The position numbers were made by a program, and so were the translations under genes. The notes below the pieces were generated by a model that worked only from the letters and a program-made list of their open reading frames with translations, did not search any database and was not told the origin of the DNA. Shown here in pieces: positions 8,720-20,700 of a DNA stretch of 64,000 nt. Source of the stretch: DASSSQ01 sp963839285 (GTDB lineage Bacteria > Actinomycetota > Thermoleophilia > Gaiellales > Gaiellaceae); NCBI GenBank assembly GCA_963839285.1, contig CAWIUN010000024.1, positions 71,449 to 135,448 of the forward strand. The letters run 5' to 3'. How positions within the stretch are numbered: position 1 is the first letter of the stretch; every line of letters starts with the position of its first letter.

Positions 8720-11700
8720 GTGAGGACGCGCGCACGCGCGTGGAGCGAGTTGGACGAGTTGAACGGGCGTATCCGGTATCTGCGGCGGCATCGGGCAGAA
8801 CCCCCCGAAGGGGACGCCCGCCGCGACGCGTGCGCTCCCGCTCGCTCTCCTCGCTCTCCTCGCCGCCGGGCTCGTGACGGGTCTCGTCCTCGCGCTGCAC
8901 AGTCCTCACCAGACGCTCGTGCCGCGCTTCCTCCAGCCCGCGCTGGGGTCGGAGACCGACGCCGCAGGCCCCGCCTCGCTCCGCTGGGACGCACGCACCC
9001 GCTCCCGTGTCGACGCCGAGGGATTCGCGCTTCGGCACGGGGCGGCGGAGCTCCGCCTCGACGCCGAGCTCGACGGCACGTCCGGGTGGACGCGCTTCGA
9101 GAACGGCGTCACTCGACGCACGAGCTTCGGCAGCCAGACCGTGCTCGTGTCGCCTCCGAAGCTCGAGGAGTTCCTGACCGTCGACGGGCACCAGGGCCCC
9201 CGCACGTGGCGCTGGCGCCTCTCGACCGACCACCTCGAGTCGAGGTCGACCCCCGACGGCGGCGTCGCGTTGTTCGACTCGAAGGGACGCGCCGCGCCGA
9301 TGCGGCTCCTGCCCGTCGCGATCCTCGACGGCCGCGGCCTCGACGTGACGCCGGCAGGGCTCGCCTGGTCGGTCGAGCGGACCACGGCCGGGACGTTCCT
9401 CCGGCTCGACCTCGACGACAGCTCGCTCCCGACGCCGTACGTGATCGACCCGACGCTCGTCGGCGGCGCCTGGAGCGTGCTCGAGATCAAGAAGGGCACG
9501 ACGATCACGATCACGAAGCCGGCGGGACTTGCGACCGGCAACGTGATGGTCGCGCACGTGACGACGCGCGACACCGGCGGCTACACCACGGTCCCGGCCG
9601 GTTGGACGCTCGTGACCTCGCAGCCGCTGCCCAACAGCGGCGGCGAGAGCGGTGTCTGGTACAAGGTCGCGACCGCCTCCGAGCCCGCGAGCTACACGTG
9701 GGGCTGGGCCGGGCAGAACGACGCCGTCGGCGCCGTCGGCGCCTACTCGGGGACCTGGACCGCCGCGGGGCCGATCGAGTGGCAGGCCGGCGCGTCGACG
9801 ACGGGAACCTCGAACGCTCCCGGCGGCGGGTCGCTCGACACGACGCTGAACAACGACATGCTGCTGCTCCTCGTCGGCGCCGGCAGCAACGCCAACGTCT
9901 CGACCACGCCGGCCGGGATGACGAACCGCTACGACCTCACCTCCTCGAGCGGCGCCCCGAGCGTGCGCGCGAGCGGCCAGGGCTTCGACCAGCAGCTGAC
10001 GACGGCGGCGACCGGGATCACGCGGAGCTACACGATGACCGGGACTGCGGACTGGGCCGCGACGCTGCTCGCGATCAAGCCGGCCGTGACCGCGGTGAGC
10101 GCGGCCAACTCGACCGTCTCGGCGAGCCCGGCGTCGGTCGTGGCCGACGGGACGACGGCGTCGACGGTCACCGTGACGCTGCGGGACACGAACTCGAACC
10201 CGGTCGCCGGCAAGACCGTGACGCTGTCGAAGAGCGGCGGCTCGTCGCGTGATCGCGACCGTCAGCGGCACGACGAACGCGGCGGGCCAGGCGACCTTCA
10301 CGGTCACGGACACCGTCGTCGAGTCGACCACCTATACCGGGCGCGACGCGACGGATGCGCTCAACGTGACGCAGACGGCGGCCGTCGGCTTCGTCACCGG
10401 CACGTTCGCGAACACGACGCCCCCTTCGATCAGCGGCACGCCGCAGGTCGGCGTGGCGCTCACCCGCGTCGCCGGAAGCTGGACGCCGACGCCCACGTCG
10501 ACGACCTACCAGTGGCGCCAGTGCGACGCCGCCGGCGCCAACTGCGCCGACATCGCCGGCGCGACCGGCACCTCCTACACGCCCGCCGCCGCCGACCAGG
10601 GCAAGACGATCCGCGTCGTCGAGACCGCGGCCAGGACGAACTACACGAACGGCGTCTCCACGTCGGCCGCCGGCTCGGTCGTGGCCGCGGGCAGCTTCTC
10701 GACGACGACGGCGGTCTCGACCAGCGGCACCGCCCAGGTCGGACAGACCCTCACCCGCGTCGCCGGCACCTACAGCCCGGTGCCGAGCGGACGCGGCTAC
10801 CAGTGGCGCCGCTGCGACGCCGCCGGCGCCAACTGCGTCGACATCGCCGGCGCGACCGGCACCAGCTACGCGCTCGTCGCCGCCGACCAGGGCGCGACGT
10901 CCGCGTCGTCGAGACGGTCACCCTCGCCGGCTACACCAACGGCGGCTCCACCTCGCCGCGAGCGCGACCGTCGCCGCGGGCACGATCTCGACCACCACCG
11001 CCGTCTCGGCAGCGGCACCGCCCAGGTCGGACAGACCCTCACCCGCGTCGCCGGCACCTACTCACCCGCCGGCGGCACGCCGAGCTACCAGTGGCGGCAG
11101 TGCGACGCGGCCGGCGCCAACTGCATCGACATCGCCGGCGCCACCGGCACCACCTACACGCCGGTCGCCGCCGACCAGGGCAAGACGATCCGCCTCGTCG
11201 AGACGATCACCCTCGCCGGCTACAGCACCGCCACCTCCACCTCCGTCGGCGACCTCGACCGTCGCCGCCGGCACGATCTCGACCACCACCGCCGCCTCGA
11301 CCGCCGGCACCGCCCAGGTCGGACAGACCCTCACCCGCGTCGCCGGCACCTACAACCCCGCCCGAGCGGACGCCTCCTACCAGTGGCGCCAGTGCGACGC
11401 CGCCGGCGCCAACTGCACCGACATCGCCGGCGCCACCGGCACCACCTACACCCTCCCGCCGCCGACCAGGGCGCGACGATCCGCCTCGTCGAGACCGTCA
11501 CCCTCGCCGGCTACACCAGCAGCAACCTCCACCTCCTGCCAGTCGCCGACAATCGCGGCCGGGACGATCTCGACCAGCACCGGGGTGTCGATCGGCGGCA
11601 CGCCCCAGGTCGGCGTCGCCCTGACCCGGGTCGCCGGCACCTACAGCCCGAACACCGGCACCGCCGGCTACCAGTGGCAGCAGTGCGACGCGGCCGGCAG

Positions 11701-14700
11701 CAACTGCGCCAGCATCCCCGGCGCGACGAGCACGTCCTACACGGCGGTCGCCGCCGACCAGGGCAAGACGATCCGCGTGGTCGAGACGATCACCCTCGCC
11801 GGCTACACGAGCGGGGGGTCGACCTCCTCGGCCACCGCGGCGGTCGCGGCCGGCACGCTCTCGACGACGACCGCGGCCTCGATCAGCGGCACGCCGCAGG
11901 TCGGCGTCGCGCTGACGAGGGTCGCCGGCACCTACTCGCCGGCCGGCGGCGCGCCGTCCTACCAGTGGCGCCAGTGCGACGCCGCCGGCGCGAGCTGCGC
12001 CGACATCGCCGGCGCGACCGGCACCTGCTACACGCCGGTCGCGGCCGACCAGGGCAAGACGATCCGGCTCGTCGAGACGATCGCGCTCGCCGGCTACACG
12101 AGCGGCGGCTCCACCTCCGCCGCGAGCTCGACGGTCGCCGCCGGGGACTTCTCGACGACGACCGGCGTCTCGACGAGCGGCACGGCCCAGGTCGGGCAGA
12201 CGCTGACGCGGGCCGCCGGCACCTACAGCCCGGTTCCCAGCGGCCGCACCTACCAGTGGCGCCAGTGCGACCCCGCGGGCGCCAACTGTGTCGACATCTC
12301 CGGCGCGACCGGCACCTCCTACACCCCGGTCGCCGCCGACCAGGGCAAGACGATCCGGGTCGTCGAGACGATCACCCTCGCCGGCTACGCCAACGGCGGC
12401 TCGACCTCCGCCGCGGCCTCCAGCACCGTCGCCGCCGGCAGCGATCTCGACCACCACGGCCGCGTCGATCAGCGGCACGCCGCAGGTCGGCGTCGACGCT
12501 GAGCGCGGGTCGCGGGCACCTACTGCCCCGGCCGGGCGGCACGCCCTCCTACCAGTGGCGCCAGTGCGACGCAGCCGGCAACAACTGTGTCAGACATCCC
12601 CGGCGCCACCGGCACCAGCTACACCCCGGTCGCCGCCGACCAGGGCAAGACGATCCGCCTCGTCGAGACGATCACGCTCGCCGGCTACACCAACGGCGGC
12701 CTCCACCTCTTCGGCCTCGGCGACGGTCGCCGCCGGCACGATCATCGACGACGACGGCGCGTCGATCGAGCGGCACGCCGCAGGTCGGCGTCCCGCTGAC
12801 CCGCGTGGCGGGCACCTACTCGCCCGCCGGCGGCACGCCCAGCTTCCAGTGGCGCCAGTGCGACGCCGCCGGCGCCAACTGCGCCGACATCGCCGGCGCC
12901 ACCGGCACCTCCTACACGCCGGTCGCCGCCGACCAGGGCACGACGATCCGCCTCGTCGAGACGATCACGCTCGCCGGCTACACCAGCGGCGGCTCCACCT
13001 CGGCCGACCGCGGCGACCGTCGCCGCCGGCAGCGATCTCGACCACCACCGGCGCCTCGACCGGCGGCACCGCCCAGGTCGGGCAGACGCTGACGCGGGCC
13101 GCCGGCACCTACAGCCCGGCGCCCACCGGCCGCACCTACCAGTGGCGCCAATGCGACGCCGCCGGCGCCAACTGCACCGACATCTCCGGCGCCAACGAGC
13201 ACGAGCTACACGCCTCGTCGCGGCCGACCAGGGCAAGACCATCCGCGTCGTCGAGACGTCCGCTCGCCGGCTACACCAACGGCAGCTCGACCTCCGCCGC
13301 GTCCTCGACGGTCGCCGCCGGCGCGCTCTCGAGCACCCTCGCCCCCTCCTTCACCGGCACGCTCGCCGTTGGCCAGACGCTGAGCGCCGTGACCGGCAGC
13401 TGGAGCCCGGCCCCTGACTCGACGAGCCACCAGTGGGTGCAGTGCGACGCCGCCGGCGCCAACTGCAACCCGATCCTCGGCCAGACCGGCCCCACCTACA
13501 CGCTCGTCGCCGGCGACCAGGCAAAGACGATCCGGCTCGACCAGACCGCGACCAAGACCGGCTATGCAAGCGACACGCGCAGCTCGACCGTCAGCGGCCA
13601 GGTCGCCGCCGGCACGATCTCGACCACCACCGCCGCCTCGACCGGCGGCACCGCCCAGGTCGGACAGACCCTCACCCGCGTCGCCGGCACCTACGCACCC
13701 GCCGGCGGCACGCCGAGCTACCAGTGGCGGCAGTGCGACACGGCCGGCGCCAACTGCGTCGACATCGCCGGCGCCACCGGCACCAGCTACACGCCGGTCG
13801 CCGCCGACCAGGGCAAGACGATCCGCCTCGTCGAGACGATCACCCTCGCCGGCTACAGCAACGCCACCTCCACCTCGGCGGCGACCTCGACCGTCGCCGC
13901 CGGCACGATCTCGACCACCACCGCCGCCTCGACCAGCGGCACCGCCCAGGTCGGCCAGACCCTCACCCGCGTCGCCGGCACCTACTCCCCCGCCGGCGGG
14001 ACGCCCTCCTACCAGTGGCGCCGCTGCGACGCCGCCGGCGCCAACTGCACCGACATCGCCGGCGCCACCGGCACCACCTACACCCTCCTCGCCGCCGACC
14101 AGGGCGCGACGATCCGCCTCGTCGAGACCATCACCCTCGCCGGCTACACCCCCACCAGCTCCACCTCGAGCCAGACCACCGCCGTCGCCGCCGGCACGCT
14201 CACGAGCACGCTCGCGCCTTCCGTCACCGGGACGGCGGCGGTCGGCGGGACGTTGAGCGCAGTCACAGGCACCTGGAGCCCCGGCACCCGACTCGACGAG
14301 CTACCAGTGGGTGCGGTGCGACGGCGCCGGCGCGAACTGCAACCCGATCCTCGGTCAGACCGGTTCCGGCTACACGCTCGTCGCCGGCGACGAGGGCGCG
14401 ACGATCCGGCTCGACCAGACGGCGTCGAGGGCCGGCTACGCAGACGACACCCGCAGCTCGAGCGTCGGCGCGCAGGTGACGGCGGGCACGCTCACGACGA
14501 CGACCGCCGTCTCGACGAGCGGCACGGCAGCGGTCGGCCAGACGCTCACCCGCGTCGCCGGCACCTACGCCCCGTCCGGCGGAACGGCCTCCTACCGGTG
14601 GCGGCGCTGCGACGCGGCCGGCGCCAACTGCGTCGACATCGCAGGCGCCACCGGCACGAGCTACGCGCTCGTCGCGGCGGACGAGGGCGCGACGATCCGC

Positions 14701-17700
14701 CTCGTCGAGACCGTCTCGCTGGCGGGGTACGACGACGGGGGCTCGACCTCGGCGGCGAGCTCGGCCGTCGCCGCCGGCACGATCTCGACCGGCACGGCCG
14801 TGTCGATCGGCGGGACGCCGCAGGTCGGCGGGACGCTGACGCGCGTCGCCGGCACCTACACGCCGAACACCGGCACGCGCAGCTACCAGTGGCGCAGGTG
14901 CGACTCGGGCGGCGCGGCCTGCGCCGACCTCACCGGCGCGACCGGCACGAGCTACACGGTCGTCGGCGCGGACAAGAACGCGACGATCCGCGTGGTCGAG
15001 ACGGTCGTCCTCGCCGGCTACGCCGACGCAGGCTCCACCTCCGCGGCGGCCGGGCCGGTCCCGAACACGGCGCCGAGCATGAGCGGCATCGTCCTCTCGA
15101 CGACGACGCCGACGACGGACCAGACGCTGACCGCCACCCCCAGCTCGACCGACCCCGACGGCGACACGGTCACCTACGGCTACCAGTGGCAGAGAAACGG
15201 CAGCGACATCGCCGGCGCCACCGGCGCCAGCCTCGACCTCTCCCAGCCCGGCAACGGCGACAAGAACGACGCGATCACCGTCACCGTGACGCCCGACGAC
15301 GGCTCGCTCGCCGGCGCACCGCTGACCTCGGCGGCGGCGACCGTGCAGAACACGGCGCCGAGCATGAGCGGCATCGTCCTCTCGACGACGACGCCGACGA
15401 CGGACCAGACGCTGACCGCCACCCCCAGCTCGACCGACCCCGACGGCGACACCGTCACCTACGGCTACCAGTGGCAGAGAAACGGCAGCGACATCGCCGG
15501 AGCCACCGGCGCCAGCCTCGACCTCTCCCAGCCCGGCAACGGCGACAAGAACGACGCGATCACCGTCACCGTGACGCCCGACGACGGCTCGCTCGCCGGC
15601 GCCCCGCTGACCTCGGCGGCGGCGACCGTGCAGAACACCGCGCCCGTCCTCGACCTGGTGGCGATCCCGGAGGCCTCGCCGAAGACCGGCGACACGATCT
15701 CCGTCGCGATCACGAGCCACGACGACGACCTCGACTCGCTCGGCTACGCCTACCAGTGGCGGCGGAACGGGGTCGACATCGCGGGCGAGACCGGCGCGAC
15801 GCTCGACCTCTCCGTCCTCGGCAACGGCGACAGGGGCGACTCGATCACCGTCCGCGTGACGGCGGGCGACGGCGCCGCGAGCTCCACCCCGGTCGTCTCC
15901 GGCGCGCGCGTCGTCGCCGACTCGGCGCCGACCCTCGACAGCGTCTCGATCACGCAGGCCGCGCCGCAGACCGACGACACGCTCTCGGCGTCGGCGAGCT
16001 CGACCGACCCCGACGGAGACACGGTCACCTACAGCTACCAGTGGCGGAGAAACGGCAGCGACATCCCCGGCGCCACCGGCGCCACGCTCGATCTGTCGCA
16101 GGCCGGCAACGGCGACAAGAACGACGGGATCGAGGTGCGCGTCGTCGCGAGCGACGGCACGCTCTCGTCCGCCCCGTCGACGTCGGCCGCCGTGACCGTG
16201 CAGAACTCGCCGCCGACGGCGACCGTGTCGCTCGCGCCGGCTTCGCCGACGACGAACGGCACGCTGACCGCGACGGCCTCCGGGGCCGACGCCGACGGCG
16301 ACGCGGTCACGTTCAGCTACGTCTGGAAGGTGAACGGCTCGGTCGTCGCCGGCGCCACCGGACCTGCCCTCGACCTCTCGCAGGCGGGCCACGGCGACGC
16401 GGGCGACACCGTCACCGTCGAGGCGACCCCGAACGACGGCACGGGCGACGGCTCCGCCGCGAGCGACAGCGCCACGGTCGCGAACTCCGCGCCGACCGCG
16501 ACCGTGTCGCTCGACAGCGCCGGCCCGGCGACGAACGACACGCTGAGCGCGACCGCCTCGAGCAGCGACCCGGACGGCGACGCCGTCACGCTCGCCTACG
16601 TCTGGAAGGTGAACGGCTCGGTCGTCGCCGGCGCCACCGGACCTGCCCTCGACCTCTCGCAGGCGGGCCACGGCGACGCGGGCGACACCGTCACCGTCGA
16701 GGTGACGCCGAGCGACGGCAGCGTCGACGGCTCTGCCGCGACCGACAGCGCCACCGTCGCGAACAGCGCCCCGACGGCCACGGTCTCGCTCGCCCCCGCC
16801 TCGCCGACCACGAACGACACGCTGACCGCGACGGCCTCCGGGCGCCGACGCCGACGGCGACGCCGTCACGTTCGGCTACGTCTGGAAGGTGAACGGCTCG
16901 GTCGTCGCCGGCGCCACCGGACCTGCCCTCGACCTCTCGCAGGCGGGCCACGGCGACGCCGGCGACACCGTCACCGTCGAGGCGACCCCCAACGACGGCA
17001 GCGCCGACGGCAGCGCCGCGACCGACGCCGTCACGATCGCCAACTCGGCGCCCGTCGTCGACAGCGTCTCGATCGACGAGATCTCGCCCGCCACCGACGA
17101 CACCCTCCACGCAACCGTCGCCTCACACGACGACGACGGCGACGCGGTCACCTATGCCTACCAGTGGCTCGCGAACGGCACCCCGATCGCGGGGCAGACC
17201 GGGGCGACGCTCGACCTCTCCGTCCCCGGCAACGGCGACAGGAGCGACGACGTCAGCCTCCGCGTCACCCCCGGCGACGGAACCGACACCGGCACCGCAG
17301 CCACCTCCGCCGCCGTCACCGTCGTGGACACGGCTCCGACGGCCACCGTCTCGCTCGCGCCCGCGTCGCCGACGACCGACGCCCTGCTGACGGCAACGCC
17401 GTCCGGCTCGGACGCCGACGGAGACACGGTCACCTTCACCTACGTCTGGAAGCTGGACGGCACCGTCGTCGCGGGGGCCGCGGGCGCGACCCTCGACCTC
17501 TCCGTGGCCGGCCACGGCGACAGGGGCCAGACCGTCAGCGTCGAGGCGACGCCGGCCGACGGCACGCTGAGCGGCTCGGCGGCGACCGCGTCGGGGGTCG
17601 TCGCGAACACCGCGCCGGCCGCGACGGTCGCACTGACCCCGGCGCTGCCGCAGACGACCGACACGATGACGGCCACGGTGAGCGCCTCGGACGCCGACGG

Positions 17701-20700
17701 CGATCCGCTCACCTACACCTACGTCTGGAGGCTCAACGGCTCCGCCGTGCGGACGACGTCGGCGAGCGCGTCGACGACCGACACGCTCGACCTCGGCGGC
17801 ACCGCCGCGACGGGCGACACGGTCAGCGTCGAGGTGACGCCCACCGACGGGACGCTGGCGGGGTCGACCGCGAGCGCCTCGAAGACGGTCGGCAACGCGG
17901 CTCCCGTCGTCGACCAGGTCGCGATCGACAAGGCCGCGCCGACGACGAACGAGACGCTCACGGCCTCCGTCGTCGCGCACGACGACGACGCCGACGCGCT
18001 CACCTACGCCTATCAGTGGCAGCGGAACGGCGTCGACGTGCCGTTCGCGACCGGCTCGACCTTCGACCTCTCGGTCCTCGGCCACGGCGACAGGGGCGAA
18101 TCGATCACCGTGCGCGTGACCGCGAACGACGGCACCGTCGACTCGGCGCCTGTCATCTCCCCCGCCTCGACGGTCGCGAACTCGGCGCCGGTCGTCGACA
18201 GCGCCTCGATCGCCGAGACCGCGCCGGCGACCGGCGACACGCTGCACGCGTCCGCGACCGTGCACGACGACGACGGCGACGCGGTGGCGCTCTCCTACCG
18301 CTGGCTGCAGAACGGCTCCCCGCTCGCCGGTGAGACCGGCTCGACGCTCGACCTCTCGGTCGCGGGCAACGGCGACGCCGGCGACACCGTCACCGTCGAG
18401 GCGACCCCGAACGACGGCACGACGGACGGCGCCGCCGCGAGCGACTCGGTCACCGTCGCCAACACCGCGCCGACCGCGACCGTCTCGCTCGCCCCCGCCT
18501 CGCCGAAGACCAACGACACACTGACCGCGACCGCGCTCCGGCAGCGACGCCGACGGCGACACCGTCACGCTCGCCTACGTCTGGAAGCTGAACGGCACGA
18601 TCGTCGCCGGCGCCACCGGCTCGACGCTCGACCTCTCGCAGGCAGGCCACGGCGACGCCGGCGACACCGTCACCGTCGAGGCGACCCCGGACGACGGCAG
18701 CACCGACGGCGCCGCCGCGACCGACACGCGCCACCGTCGCCAACTCCGCCCCGACCGCGAGCGTGGCCCTCGACGACACCGCGCCGCGGACGAACGCGAT
18801 CCTGACCGCGACCGCGAGCGGCTCCGACGCCGACGGCGACGCGATCGCCTACACCTACGTCTGGAAGGTGAACGGCTCGACGGTGCAGACGACGGCCGGC
18901 ACGAGCTCCACGACCGACACGCTCGACCTCGCGCAGGCGGGCAACGGCGACGACGGCGACACCGTCACCGTCGAGGTGACCGCGACCGACGGGACGGCGA
19001 CCTCGCCCGCCGCGACCGCGACCGCGACCGTGGGCACGAACACCCTGCCGACCGCGACCGTCGCGCTCGACTCCGCGGCGCCGAGGACGGGCGACACCCT
19101 GACCGCGACCGCGGCCGACGGCCGACGCCGACGCCGATCCGGTCACGCTCACCTACGTCTGGAAGGTGAACGGCACGACGGTGAAGACGACCTCCGGCAC
19201 GCTCTCGCCGACGAGCACGCTCGACCTCTCGCAGGCCGGCAACGGCGACAAGGGCGAGACCGTCACGGTCGACGTGATCCCGAACGACGGCTTCGGCAGC
19301 GGCGCCGCGGCGACCGACTCCGCGGTCGTCGCGAACACCGCGCCCGTCGTCGACTCGGTCGCGATCGACCAGGGCGCCCCGCACACGAACGACACGCTCA
19401 CCGTCACCGCCACCGCCCACGACGTCGACGGCGGCGACACGCTCGCCTACGGCTACCAGTGGCTGAAGGACGGCTCGCCGATCTTCGGCGCCACCGGCGC
19501 GACGCTCGACCTCTCGGTGCTCGGCAACGGCGACCGGGGCGAGGGCATCTCGGTCGACGTCACCGCCGACGACGCGACCGCGACCAGCCCGGCGCTCCGC
19601 TCGGCGGCCGTGACGATCCTCGACTCGGCGCCGAGCGCCGCCGTCACCCTCTCCCCCGCCTCGCCGCTGACGAACGACACGCTCGCCGCCTCGGCGACCG
19701 GCAGCGACCCCGACCTCGACCCGGTCACGCTCGCCTACGCGTGGACGGTCGCGGGCGGCCCCGTCGCCGGCGCGACCGGCAGCTCGCTCGACCTCGGCCC
19801 GCGGGCCACGGCGACAAGGGGCAGGTCGTCGCCGTCCACGTGACGCCGGACGACGGCACCCTCGCCGGCGCCGACGCGGTCGCGAGCGAGACCGTCGCCA
19901 ACTCCGCCCCGACCGTCGCCCAGACGACGCCGGCCGGCGGCACCCTGACGAACGACGCGACGCCGACGCTGGCGGCGACCTTCGCCGACCCCGACGGCGA
20001 CACCGGCTCGGTCGACGTCCGGATCTGCGCCGACGGCGGCTGCGCGACGGTGCTCGACACGGCCTCGAGCCCGGCCGGCCTCGCCGCGGGCGCCGAGGGG
20101 TCGGCGACGATCTCGGCCGGCGCGCTGACCGCCGACGGCACCTACTACTGGCAGGCGCGCTCGAGCGACGCCGACGGCGCCGTCTCGGCCTGGTCGGCGA
20201 GCCGCGCCCTGACGCTCGACACGACGCCGCCGGCCGTCCAGGTCGACACGGCTCCGGCCGACCCGAGCGCGAGCGCCTCGGCGAGCATCGCCTTCTCGGC
20301 CGAGCCCGGCGCGACGCTCGAGTGCAGCCTCGACGGCGGCGCCTTCGCGGCCTGCAGCTCGCCCGCCTCGCCGAGCGGCCTCGCCGACGGGTCGCACGAC
20401 TTCCGCGTCCGCGCGACCGACGCCGCCGGCAACAGCGCCACGGCGACCGCGAGCTGGACGGTCGACACCCAGGATCCGACGATCTCGATCACGAGCCCGG
20501 CCGGCGCCTACGTCGCCGCCCCGACCCCGGTCGCCGCGACCGCCGACGACACCGGCACCGGCGTCGCCGCCGTCGACTTCGAGCAGTGCGCCGACACGAG
20601 CGCCGGCTGCTCGAGCGGCGTCTGGAGCGCGATCGGCACCGCCGCCGCCGCCCCGTGGCAGGTCGCCTGGCCGCTGCCCGGCGACGGCAACCGCGCCCTG

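Noticed and set aside
8590..8720. Known riboswitch (c-di-GMP-I, ydaO or cobalamin) before the giant gene
   Set aside because: GGGAAACC and GGGTGA strings look suggestive, but the order and conserved cores of these classes are not present.
12288..16892. Very long alternative frames inside the repeat arrays
   Set aside because: They read His/Arg/Asp-rich low-complexity sequence produced by the repeats in the wrong frame; the Ig-like frame is the one that matches protein families.
10432..19905. Regular repeats considered as a CRISPR array
   Set aside because: Units are about 285-291 bp, coding, and contiguous with no short direct repeats and unique spacers, and no cas genes are nearby.
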